A stretch of DNA of 56,263 bases from Thermocrispum agreste DSM 44070 (GTDB taxonomy: Bacteria > Actinomycetota > Actinomycetes > Mycobacteriales > Pseudonocardiaceae), in assembly GCF_000427905.1 (NCBI RefSeq), contig NZ_KE386603.1:1815-58077 (forward strand), given 5' to 3'. The notes under the pieces were generated by a model, which was not told where the DNA came from, did no database searches, and saw only the letters and a program-made list of their open reading frames with translations. The position numbers and the translations under genes were made by a program. The first letter of the stretch is position 1. Each line of letters begins with the position of its first letter. This document shows positions 33,401 through 34,592 of the stretch, piece by piece.

Positions 33401-34358
33401 GTCGGTCCCGTTGCGGCGGTTCCCGATCAGCGCCGAGATGGTGGATGCGGCCAACAAGCAGTTCGACCCCGCGCAGCGGACCACCACACCGAGGGAGTTC
33501 TCTCGCGTCAATCTCGAGCTCGTCAAACGGCAGTGGCAGGAGCCCGAGAGGGCGCAGCAGTCGTCGTGGCCTGCCCGGTTCGATCCGGTGTACGACCTGG
33601 ACCGGATCGAATTCCTGCTGAACGGTCGGGAACGCTCGTCGTTCCTGCCGGAATTCCACTCGACCCGAGCCGTCGTGCTCAGTGTGACCGGTCAGACCCG
33701 CGCGTGGATCCTCACGCGCCATCCCTTCTCCCGGGGCATCGACGTGTTCTTCGCCGATGGCAGCGACGCACACGGGACCTCCCGCAAGGTTCAGCAGCTA
33801 GCGGACGTCGCCGAGATCGTCAATGCGAACGACCTCTACTGGTACGCCGAACGAGGCGGACGTACCCTTGCCGGATCGCTGGTGCCGGCCCATCCGGCAT
33901 CGCTACAGCGGATCGGGACGTCGATCGATCTCGCGTGGGCGCTCGACCGTTCGTCGGGTGGCGACACGGCCACCTACCTTCTGAACCGCATTTCTCACGG
34001 TCCGGACGCGGTACCTTTCTACGACGATCACACGCTGGATTTCGTCACCAACAATCGCTACGCCCTGATCAAGGTTCTGGAGCACCTGGCCGACGAGGCT
34101 TTCCAACAGCGGACCGGTTTCGCTCTCGCGGTGATCGCTCGCGTCACCACCAACCCATGGGCGGCCAGCGCCGACGTGTTGACCATGACCCGTGGCGAGC
34201 CGGTGCCGAACCCGCACGATCTCGGCTCGGGCCGGTTCTATCTGTACGCGGTCGACTCCGAAGGGAACCAGATCCCCCGCGCGCTTCTCGTGCCACCACC
34301 TTCGTACGCCGACACCATCGCCGAACAGCCACCGGCGAGCGAGGGCGGGGCCCGATGA
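6489..34358 (+). CDS. Giant 9,289-residue multidomain T7SS-linked polymorphic-toxin-like protein
   Basis: A single frame of 27,870 bases without a stop encodes a protein of about 1 MDa. Order of parts in residues: CpnT-like N-terminal region with hydrophobic helices (25-345); Gly/Ser/Pro-rich linker (345-1100); metzincin-like HExxHxxGxxD domain (1107-1338); unknown domain (1339-1480); low-complexity linker (1480-2075); three large unknown domains, each followed by a Thr/His-rich linker (2075-2585, 2915-3863, 3948-4341); a 45-residue repeat (4382-4477); modules 1-10 of a papain-like repeat (4598-6766); Fic-like domain (6833-7099); helical domain (7128-7331); modules 11-13 (7419-7969); four repeats of about 290 residues (8096-9289). 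The N-terminus is of the type found in T7SS-exported channel/toxin proteins. There is no Sec signal peptide. A separate immunity candidate follows at 34593. Base composition switches sharply between blocks, suggesting assembly from parts of different origin. Export route and target are inferred. Confidence 0.85.
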   Translation: MPPGASRARHGGGFTAGVRGSAVQLTELPDDLQKFLKVMVGMEWPEGNETQLRQMAGAYYTYAEKAQAIAEKLKAARNELSGSMRGRTADEAKKYLDEVVKSLEDAATAANDLGGACQTAAADVQKGRIMLVAMATMVMIMYLAMLKSIFTAFLAPLVLAAGRGALMALLRALVAKLASLMAMKLADVARLMLQKIGVLLWTAGKYAAGGAAIMGGLDLTIQLGQMAHNKIANSRRGNGPPVTAGRQDIDWGSIGMMAGAAAIGGAFYGAGRAFTKPVVDTARGLRNQGVFFGKDLTRLGQFGYASFQSGLVMASNPLIFAATGHKGDFWEGVFSAFGPYTKPMMPGFDQKVADFSFRFFDKIGIDLRVPDRYELLGAGPDGPPKVDPGGPSHGSDAASGGGGGGGDKVVGLSGYGRDAGSSTGSSRDSFSDTDSISSVESSYSDVSSTAPLLGGTRGGDGFSVDSATVRDTDSIYSDVSDVGKTPLAGGAYNGIGNGAGAGNGTGAGVGGRNGIGATNGVSNGAGVSNGSAAGGGFGSSGNGSAAASSTDLGSFLSGDGLDGSTLVDGGFGRDVGGGTEYRVGDTPARAPLQIPDGGETSQPSAVGDASTSRSFGSFGTMFTPGEAPATQSAGPAVAQTPGGAIGTQTPAGTTASGPATTQPSGPATTHFAGPATTPSSGPASSHSAGQTGGPVSTTSQGTTSQAGGQSAQSTAPGRSDAAGPQTTSSGPQQQSSAGGSQQGAPATGRTGTAHATAGQAGPSTPSPQSGSSSTPPQGGPPTGRPATTSSEPLRPGPDDGPTPPPLDEPSPDLGDRWRPLAPERAGDGPSLLDGPPPDLGERWQPLVPERDGAGASLLDEPSPDLRDRWQSLAPARSDAEPPLVIPADVSTPSANTASSSTSTSSASSSTPNSQTPGAARGDATSSPAQSTVRGDASSSTGTQSSSTPRTDASGTTQSAGRGEGTTPRTESAGHRPESSAPRTDPSGPRTQSTGPRTHAPDSTNDGASPSRTDRPLPRVESPEASGSSHGKRSASDALSDGSIAQAEETARRGDDGDITAVPVVMEEPRFKRPRLAGPDQPDGEKPEVPPRAPADRTGADGAVPAEVPIIEGGIRRDPSNPGLWDVARNAARPVRYDGSIDYHGDRGLERTLIRFDARHFEVPGGWVLEISVPVALLPADSGPLHPSREQLREVAEVIQQQLDERFNFRWKYTGDVARFQGSQLHFRIDAAFPDEPPRDWRNNMRDPVPIQVWDRSNWRIFSDAVPPVDQRTWDRSDPRALVHEFFHFVGFRDVGVWPHPEVARGSVMESVHRDFQPRHIDHLSRELLDRTTVLDGLESRPLAGLPVPLDVLSPAQRDELRRQHPGAGVTLAERPENPAWNFLDAVRQAAEGRQGPRLAISSTVRSMLDKFAENGTPSRFDIGEFVEQLSATVRILEPDGTWQEHTNTNGRFGPFDLAKATVDGTDQFVAVRRNSLSDDSAGPQGVDGRDLASPGSRSAEPEFGRGEEREEPTPAGSSQRGEDSTSLPRDGAQTGGRQGTGREDAADRSGRETLGREDSTTETGGRPRTGSDDLQPTGQPPQEPAHQGENSGRSEFRKGPARVSRFVEIFADNEVQRLVKGGSTAGQRGGSQPGGERLQDPAHQGGGSSPVDVQPVALQRGDGPSSEGDPSRSSQSSGESSGRGGSGERPPRVLRLVESFGKKGEAPSWMLQGEALGHPAGSPQNVGRQGPNKLRKRPTVDMEAGRSVAKTTEAGSSGGVLQRGEAAAEGGGRSRTQAGEQAPVTRTPNKSREPRPDVRSRDVEGSRRREPSEGPAPGRSRIAEFFDTVLRREPPSERSARAAEPAAARTPNKLRKPPPEGLSQRRSVPARSTGADVSGGVPHRDASSAASSEQTRSPDGSSRLAGTEDSGGTRTDSTQASGTGRSGETPPQGRDGSQATATPGHEGTQRRGGGDGERLSDAGGRDSGGESVAQRRGGGEGERSTGTGRQDTGGQSAQNGQRREGSAQDGDRATEAVPPQDSGRGREGSAPGDARGVPRDSDSESSGFSRDVQDSTPEDASGVPRDLSSVSGGGGVGSGVRGFVVDFLGENRSGAGVVVRRVLGSVDLLGGVGRFVPELVGNRDLEVVQGQVMVNPLEFVGRDRQPVVPLRLDDGRHFVLKVWTEVDWEGARFVGGEGSGAGRKVEASGYVKKFSNDKNGLDRRSHRFTFWGLWLSQPPTVTRIMARFPVRPTWLVQKVGQRKSASTTSAEMGEMRTVRAPVRVAFALYDEAGRLITEPPPRRHPVARWWEQSWLHRWGRSKFGAGWPDRRSGATWVLGSEVEFDVPPRLPGRVAELDGRALGAAEQPQSGAGAGGVRLSEARPAPAVVYSVPDEGRGSFADQVLRWLWHGLRDVRSFSFREVQRFFSDAELQKRWPEMAVSEEEARANPEAGWVATGDLTKGDGPALRNKGDKLYVRAVITRREVFEAVPGSFGIDQFTKFTAQEMRGSDREFQLEGMSIWGPDVVPGVYLGAGPVFDISYREGHGSSYKLRELTHRTLNTDTDIHPVRAHAYIEVKKLGHPARRLDGELIALEGHWARDLATNLNPTTTTHTTTTTSSQATTTHTTDQATTTDQATTTDPATTNQATTGRTTDQAPTTDPATSTSQAGTSRNTTTTPDPASSTSRTIDQATSTDQAGTRATDQATTGRATDPPATTTGRATDPAATDPATTGRTTDQATGRTTDRATSAGRDPASRSAQDQAGTSRNTSDPTITDRAGTSRTTTDQAATQTRDLATRPARDEDGSSRSTSDPATTRTASDPATRQGRDPAGSSRGAGDGTTAPDSVGSSRQSADVAASSREDSAVSRDAAMSRTEESSSRSEDWETAREDWESSTRSEWETAREDRDGSASEDGTRSISDSTDSVGRSSDATDGVVRFAPSWVVEGRGVGRDVVVDVLEVRDQVFRDLFGALRDVPGLRWWHLTTRRKLLVEWEGVRVGVLWRGPGLNARVREQLEAREGLRVDLSDEHLVQFLDGLLSGRGIEVRVRPPDAALHEFVLSVRLRGKLSVEPSRAGVEEFSVVYSDRVKETVMAGREGAVRGGSGATVMFARPVGPFTAHFGNAGVSGGGVRRSGHKVLVEAREQFDHRRGDLLSSGAVGKRRMVPFVARLEITPEVRSYHRHSQIRRRMLPGLPGRQAPRTFAVMPGGVEGFGRFAEDRWVEPDRWSGWTREYPLRIWVPEKLTSTVPPPSRGVDQVFYQRDELPRRPNELVRRASPELDGVQVVFVGGVSDAVRGALDELVEQVTGGDPVFRRGPDGGPLVPRGGRRAELDQLLPDYVERNPHVADPVRGSEVWRRRVSIMDVDTAVVITPVNPRPFVTADGVVPHEFVELRFVKEGSLGGEGVRGWSRWAGVDVSQAIWQTPVAEQHQAFVHQWRWMYSVDGPIWRRTWSRDRYVAMFGTIGTVVKMAEPDPVMLVRADALADVAAEAKDEANRLQWRDPRVRSASLQVRYPDSVVMWVTPRQAAAIPVEPHPGSGRAVDGQVEQVAEWARQLMQVHQRRQVGVSEQWAGRFRPIDVTGQQEGTVPLGLGVVTNVDARGPVEALQQQFQQWRQDVAEQIDRLVNERSWRIRTVEGKAGEVMPEGLGHWLREGAQESASRRAQDAAGQLLPASRHDAPLGNFDTFNMVLQDVRDWVTAFLQGKLITPLRWEAGRLSGQTHYLVVKPRLIDTPEFVGIEHVDELTVKNNVETDVYITTGKEDAVLHTSHGARIGHEPKHPDGATGPDGGSQPASGLVASGGGMDISLANTKTQILRGDKKNFTQTMTTHGPVAKYRARIAFDITLERGHGVDQHGNLTTTSTIHLTPPPPQDVTFYRLPDDLPLTPTDNRTRLGQADPAQPLLTRHGPTITHHPATTHDTTHQQHTTTTSTGQQNTTTSTGQQNTTTTTSSSSTGAGQGLGDGGGGRLRKSVLAVVAMEDELAAWRMAPGFVPVLPPRAMSSSVRRPAGPSYFLDEIGVNDYHGNVEDIRNAVVQGIKQLLGESADLSKILPYLEAEINPASIRGGFGLALAGQFKVNLPENIQVQLHARLHDDPQLVSASARVKLDTEYDRRVFDDYMRTVEPHVRSRAINHLFVRAGTEHPPVGDDPRTFFKANMPYAKTDDVRATHASLESRVPRDRPRPRITYHNLPTPEPAPTTDGQPVPGTGNGHTSNGQPTPAAGPVPHDITPVSRHHLDWRIVVHHQHTVRPESTAHTTFTVHDAIDIRHTPDPYRPLPAGLVDAARAEAEAAKAFTKAQKELAAFELLHHQQLRPHDPKGKTPETLHHTHQQLIHNRDTAYHNWLDSWHTYTHQLDQARNTHHTTPPTTTHTTRTSQHDTHTTDTTRRTEQTPVQHTQDTHTSRTGQHDETTAPHDARTSGTGRQDETVAPQDTRTSRARAPHDTHTSGTGQHDRTTAPHDARTSGTGRQDETVAPQDTRTSRARAPHDTHTSGTARHGEQPGQPARTALPTTDSRTVARTSGQPATRQEAAPFEPSADPAAVGLGIHVPSPDSSSVPRAGESPAGRGAGPDRQPTIPEAPPFESRPELSPEGRDERIGSWIPRILESASGRFRDLVITADMLGGRMPAEQMFQHRYGQQLGGLARIPVDSVTDRRVQALAATTSLLMNWWPHQGVDISYLRSYFEPGVGEFEKMIAATPDEIWGHLRNVLVWDPVLGMMNRPMAIIEVVRDGRESYLIAHPDPGPALNYPVGVRNVALTFPINVIDVANGTIGRVPRGQAVRFMVATPGPRFVHYWSPVGLIDTAARTGPTPSLEQFGVVQLRGGPAGHAGHAAAPQGEGAQAGPAEAGASRSEPAGGQDSRLVIRDSFASDDHARSRFEARYGSLFELVAGPSSRTSASRLDIARQVVDLVLSRGPSENVASLSWNRNGRENLLAKFRDAPRIKPDTMRDVLQLNVKYGKRAAGIVEVRYRRGADYFVAELDDSGRMHVIDPVGQRYAQLHPANEYRMVPFVWPDPGRKILTRAAFESDDEARSHAQFRYGQLLDVRPGLVPESAWGRRVWARMAAESLLQERPIANEIDDVRQLQHRYGDARFSGRARNLEEIWDRLRSRPGDAVAVIQLGPDRNGEMRVAHWQPGAGQLTVIDPVNGRIGDLTHEVGYPFTVLRPAAAATETRFVTQDRFSSEEDARSYFQNRYGDLLRPLADLSVESLQDRRARAIAAAYSVLLNRAFPSERGVEYLRHFARRADADFEQMRVGTWRDVESYLRARPRGGAVIVERGTEHIIAHRGNGSRQFAVFDVHRQELARLHPDQTVRFTEVELVGPGRSSTQPARPTSAEPPDNGGSGPSGERSSTQQSERASVPGAEAARETTQASDGAAAGTTNDRGGAASGTRSIEGVSVVTGDSLRPGESAELFDSHYAWAFDERANAGVAGLPSERQRVLGVVDSLLLNEPFLSRKQVSHLLQQAEVDARFERMREGTWKQVWDQLRDAPRPRAVIVPHDGNHLILHRNGPDSPVHVIDVANRTFGNLPTGQNVRFLTHERTESGGIDGWLTTVDTWHEDADLAFAEHYGNVLGETPAARLSDERARILGLADSVLRREPYRAEEDLAYLARVSENRFANMLSGTWSEVLGQLRGGSQPRLAIVRDGQRYFFLDRTEAGQVSVIDPIRGGYDRLPADAADRTVEYMVRDLAQVEHDRAARPAESHQALPQTEPVPPAETTPPAEPASRTEARSDAEVAATNESDARHPASDDQLVPEFEQAADVFVTRDWFDSAEEARDHFQLHYGNMFRPFADVDVTNVADRRAKALAMADALTQRRPMWEWVDTDHVRQWAGNVDAKFANLSSGTLEDILGYLYENSDDVTGVIIEDGQNYVIAHFNGEDRLINVIDVVTGELGTVPRDRVVKFMPMSHDGRTTHRTELFDPVSDVEGFEDVRQQGEAVGPETEEASARQPLDSSARRSDATSAASGRAGTVGSSRGSEAATEAPTTTPLNSWSSPEGSESAFEAAAVWSRSAGGDGHEGSGQVAGPQVGPEESSSAGAAGSSREPASGHGAQDPAPRRPALRQGPAAGPKKAVRFDLPEPAAAGEDPRVSGSPSRSFSTDSAQAGTTGGRRGLRSAFTGTPAITEEPVTASPAQERLSPASASQGTDTRTGPSGEPTPEPEDTAAGLGIAWESDGSSAAPSGAEAQDGARPGTRPADPAGQDAPTAETEGERRGEPSDESPDSDDDQSGLANSPFVTRDRLGTQQAASYFQDRYRRVLEQLEDVVAGSRDGRTQVAALAELLTQRSGVGSRVDLSGVRSRVANADAWFARMRPGQLTSVLEDIRNEWNDELAVIRYGEGAEETHLVLHRLGNGMIDVIDVAGRTLGNLPDRTDVWVMTGEQLAEHGDGATSTEPGTGRAPGEAPTGGSGITARDGADATVARSAPEVPASAGGTTRPGPVTHTDTTTPLTGQESAGSGSGEPVRSTGDQGPVELVAWDSLSPEERKPVFDTRYKQMFDTETNAAAKHLPLGRARILGLVDSFLLNRPFPSEQSVAHLLRAVEHDARFERMRTGSWGEVWDFLRGGHGPRVVVVPDRNDFLLLHRKDAGDPVHVIDPTGRRFGRLPEGEPVHFLPQQLTESGAVEGLIRTQDSFLDAAFAKEEFTSRYEWVFDETPITRISDVQQRALGVADSLVQRKSFSGMADVGYLKDAAEHRFQGMSHGPWSDVWNFLRGTDRGAVIVENGQQYVVLHKDRSGHINVIDPSGTGAFGRLPVDPSVRYLTRDRAQFDHDRTSYRTTSGDEPGGLPTGRDSAHGGGGTSAGSGAGSRGESPAGTSSRAAQPATSPQRGFRSEFGGDSATSRESRTAAIVQEIAEHRNKWHRLYLWPRDVRYAERYYRDNPGEMYDREKSRGFQARLERAYEEVLLTGGVTKLSVDWYKHAHRLVTGESGEQLMWNEIGGEFPVFGTKIAPDVFDEVIAGRPLVLPAEVWEKSGASNVVPLVVAREQQPGEIWYEVNYGEREVVTILEDLFAEFNRGIDDARSDSERLRAIAQVVRATHIVHPFQDTNGRLNLHLMLPALLVGHGFRPMPAKDLVELFDGSRPLGETVQALEKAQHTDFWHGRRMRASKREYDSDSDAEAYRGEDASHADQGRDGRSGKLTHPEVSDAKAEAVRILEGIGYAAPVATWWQFQQFRDLVAYQYLSKGRDEAVELAAQLARRPDIAPDPIAVLPWDFLVKAAVDELEAISEMTRRIVEGPASEAIAAAIDERGAPRIPEDDPRRAGLTKVIASALRFGAVEFTFEDFVSGRRAARNITTMIMSDTDVSAAVLLRELASAPEHEWPHRQADLSRWTKYAAAEGSSAGGERGASGVGGGPGASLPGGAGGPTHAEPAAVLSAEDTGGPAPAEVVSSDSSALDVRRGEQFHAADPVPGSGVEDAHASPAGGSPRIEVVSWDSVPEGDRAELFNERYGWAFDEESNVAARLYPDVARAFGLVDSLLLERPLSPEGLSHLVRKAEIHARRERMREGTWDQVWEFLRGGSGPRAVVAAQGKNYLILHRKDAGGPVHVIDPKGPGFGRLPAGENVRFSTHQVTASGAVDGWLTTRDLFVSDSHAELAFDLRYGWAFDGNAAAQLEGAARALGIADSLARRTAFRERSEVERYEALAADRFAAMTNGPWADVWPHLTDTRSAVIVRNGEGYVILHRERSGRIDVIDPEAGGFGRLPLSSRVEFLARTPTQVEQDRAGHGGVSGRASDGQTADVSVRPDLGESAAAGDEAPGRDGADAPSSQGLGGGVGVGLQGGVAGLQYGEPAGVLSAERAGGLGAGEVVVWERFASREAAQRFFSDVYGELLAGLRSRVGESLQDCLERVVQAAFALWEGRPYLASGEGVAQAVGDVNQLLGETMRWVEGDDPARVIVDELQRQPGEQAMGVAYYAPADPGQVGHFVLAHRDPQGRVVIVDVANQQIGTLDTAANTTANWLSGRIGYAPIDPDFFGGPHAATPPTHPSPPTGQPGHPVDAPNLRGGADTSGTQPADVVDAQTGDVTSAAENTSAGEVPSADRSEADGSGSGGERSGDPSPEEQGDGASAVDHGNQEPAGAHDTEQAAPAQHPADGPAVGQTSPQLPWRRLPVWMDDVSEILDARIRWGDLESSRIFNRVMSDWRLVRFPEPQVFAPVRDIEEVYGVLRQQPDKVGGAIVLTAKPAGQLRALMVFQNAFGEITTHPEGVRPDFGGPGDLYAYVVRDWDDVVGSRDANAYQVPDVWSEEYHSIGVVDVLDYGTNQDVDNRGPLRSQLTRIVGESAVRALEGQRVPLLSVAPSDVVSSLHQLNERDFKVAVVAGLRTDVWDRSFVDTWTIRPGDDLPTATELGGEAEWFYVFALDSSGESIPMEHYTAQIDHGETAPTATGQAPVRWREPITDATLERATTDEASRVSLERAQRVWALSGRPWPSEFAPVGEGASPVDRTAIERSIRAGLTESSGGVVAGVAVGVYGGGVTRTWVIKGMAAGDSLEMAVIFADGTERSLSEVDFGEPQGIYLYAAVAGVTAVGAMNHGANDRLPPWHPSIRSLGVMSVANDGTHPEVAHWIHRTLGDRATPEVLAATEAHLFATERADADAVLQNLVDREDFGGALLARVRVDDWNRWFADSWLIEPGQDRPRLRELAEDGAFFAFAVDDRGNPLPLDALTLPADHSASATVAGARGDEQQVVMRGPVTADMLQWAADTNPASARNLERAQSWWRLTGAPWPVEFGPVHGKEAISRFLESGGPRVAKETTAIVVSIDGDTVGAWLVGARVDANTVEPQVYFPDGTARPLAEVDMGEPHQLYMYAHTGGKTSWGGAESQQPRPDLFTVNPDSPDAPPRYGDGLSLGLRDVLAFGSNRERVEEALAAVHGDLSAIRDSDAFRADFVSVDPSAVHEVLRGLAEDSAVAVVVRDWIDHWNRRYLDAWAVTSEDIASGTLPQLHDLSRPGGYYLYAADHSGEPISIELLNPPPYGRSWSVPLRRFPISAEMVDAANKQFDPAQRTTTPREFSRVNLELVKRQWQEPERAQQSSWPARFDPVYDLDRIEFLLNGRERSSFLPEFHSTRAVVLSVTGQTRAWILTRHPFSRGIDVFFADGSDAHGTSRKVQQLADVAEIVNANDLYWYAERGGRTLAGSLVPAHPASLQRIGTSIDLAWALDRSSGGDTATYLLNRISHGPDAVPFYDDHTLDFVTNNRYALIKVLEHLADEAFQQRTGFALAVIARVTTNPWAASADVLTMTRGEPVPNPHDLGSGRFYLYAVDSEGNQIPRALLVPPPSYADTIAEQPPASEGGAR
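6561..7523 (+). other. Domain: WXG100-like/CpnT-like N-terminal region
   Basis: Residues 25-120 of the giant protein contain V-G-M-E-W-P-E-G-N-E followed by a helical hairpin, the pattern of the WXG100-like N-terminal domain of CpnT-type proteins. Residues 125-215 are very hydrophobic and Met/Ala/Leu-rich, forming at least two long membrane-compatible helices. A Gly/Ala-rich hydrophobic segment follows near 255-275. CpnT uses this region for ESX-dependent export and channel activity; a similar role here is inferred. Confidence 0.65.
8904..9122 (+). repeat. Three tandem 29-residue repeats (PDLGxRW type)
   Basis: Residues 806-878 of the giant protein hold three imperfect copies with the core L-D-E-P-S-P-D-L-G-D-R-W followed by P-L-A-P-E-R. 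They lie inside otherwise disordered linker and are more conserved than it, so they may be binding motifs. No function is recognised. Confidence 0.7.
9808..10502 (+). other. Domain: metzincin-like zinc metalloprotease
   Basis: Residues 1107-1338 of the giant protein. The zinc motif is H1283-E-F-F-H1287-F-V-G-F-R-D1293, i.e. HExxHxxGxxD, the snapalysin variant of the metzincin signature. Fifteen residues later comes S-V-M1308-E-S, a plausible Met-turn. The 170 residues before it form an alpha/beta region as expected for a metzincin N-terminal subdomain. All expected zinc ligands are present, so it may be active. Possible roles are cleavage of a target-cell protein or self-processing of the giant chain. 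Confidence 0.65.
12711..14240 (+). other. Domain F: large unknown domain, first compositional cassette
   Basis: Residues about 2075-2585 of the giant protein. The text alternates Val/Arg/Trp-rich strands and has no catalytic motif I recognise. The DNA changes abruptly near 12700 to a G/T-rich coding strand (TTG, GTG and GGG codons) and drifts to C/A-rich DNA by 14080. It is followed by a Thr-rich linker (14240-14800) of the pattern TTTDQATTTDPATT. Confidence 0.55.
15231..18075 (+). other. Domain G: large unknown domain, second compositional cassette
   Basis: Residues about 2915-3863 of the giant protein. It is rich in predicted strands (V-R, W-P and F-V motifs), with a helical Gln-rich stretch near 3570-3640. 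No enzyme signature is recognised. As in domain F, the coding strand is G/T-rich from 15231 to about 17100 and C/A-rich from about 17580 to 18290, ending in a Thr/Ser/Gln linker with a 27-bp repeat near 18221-18268. Confidence 0.55.
18331..19510 (+). other. Domain H: unknown domain, third compositional cassette
   Basis: Residues about 3948-4341 of the giant protein. It again begins G/T-rich and ends C/A-rich from about 18960. The second half contains a His-rich strand region and an Ala/Lys helical hairpin (A-E-A-E-A-A-K-A-F), followed by a Thr/His/Gln-rich linker. No function is recognised. Confidence 0.5.
19631..19917 (+). repeat. 135-bp near-perfect tandem repeat in coding sequence
   Basis: Copy 1 spans 19631-19765, copy 2 spans 19766-19900, and a partial third copy ends near 19917. 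The two full copies differ at only a few bases. Each encodes 45 residues rich in Thr, Asp, Arg and Gln (pattern T-A-P-H-D-A-R-T-S-G-T-G). The length is a multiple of three, so copy-number changes keep the frame. Confidence 0.9.
26985..27785 (+). other. Domain: Fic-like (HPFxDxNGR)
   Basis: Residues 6833-7099 of the giant protein. The motif H7031-P-F-Q-D-T-N-G-R7039-L-N sits in a helical context with an upstream L-x-x-F-N-R-G-I-D helix, as in Fic domains that AMPylate or otherwise modify target proteins. The usual G before N-G-R is Thr here; the catalytic His, the acidic residue and the N-G-R are kept. No obvious inhibitory S/T-x-x-x-E-G-N helix is seen beside it. It interrupts the papain-like module array between modules 10 and 11. 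Confidence 0.65.
27870..28480 (+). other. Domain: helical segment after the Fic domain
   Basis: Residues about 7128-7331 of the giant protein. It is helix-rich with the phrases W-W-Q-F-Q-Q-F-R-D-L and V-L-P-W-D-F-L-V-K-A-A-V-D-E-L. I recognise no family. It could be a Fic accessory or target-binding domain. Confidence 0.4.
29877..30395 (+). other. Domain: papain-like module 13 with complete Cys/His/Asp
   Basis: Residues 7797-7969 of the giant protein. Unlike its twelve relatives it has C7837 at the start of the central helix (Q-D-C-L-E-R), a G-H7916-F-V strand, and V-I-V-D7932-V-A-N-Q. This is the Cys, His, Asp order of papain-fold toxin/glutamine-deamidase domains, and the helix-to-GRP distance is also similar. 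It is the best candidate for the catalytic papain-like unit. It is also the last module before the C-terminal tail. Confidence 0.5.
30775..34355 (+). repeat. Four C-terminal repeats of about 290 residues
   Basis: Repeat starts are near 30775, 31633, 32526 and 33403. Each has a first half with W-P-x-x-F-x-P-V, a V-x-F-x-D-G-T strand and L-Y-x-Y-A, and a second half with S-L-G-x-x-D-V-L, V-x-P-S-x-V-x-x-x-L, D-x-W-N-R/D-x-W and a closing Y-x-Y-A/F-A-x-D-x-x-G. No catalytic set of residues is conserved across the four. The repeats may be receptor-binding or structural, which would be unusual for the end of a polymorphic toxin. Confidence 0.65.
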
Positions 34359-34592
34359 CGCAGCCGGCTTCGTGTGCCACGGCGCACGAGTGAGCAAGGG
34401 CTTCACCGGACCCGGCACGTGGCGGCCCCGGACGGGGAGAACGAACCACGACGGGCCAGCTCGACGTGGTGAGAGATGGAGCCGCGCACGAGCGGCGACG
34501 GTGCATCGTCCGACACGGCCGCCCGGCCAGGTGCATGACGTCAGCCGCGGCGAACCCAGGTGCGTAGCGAGATCGCAGAAAGGCGGGCGAGC

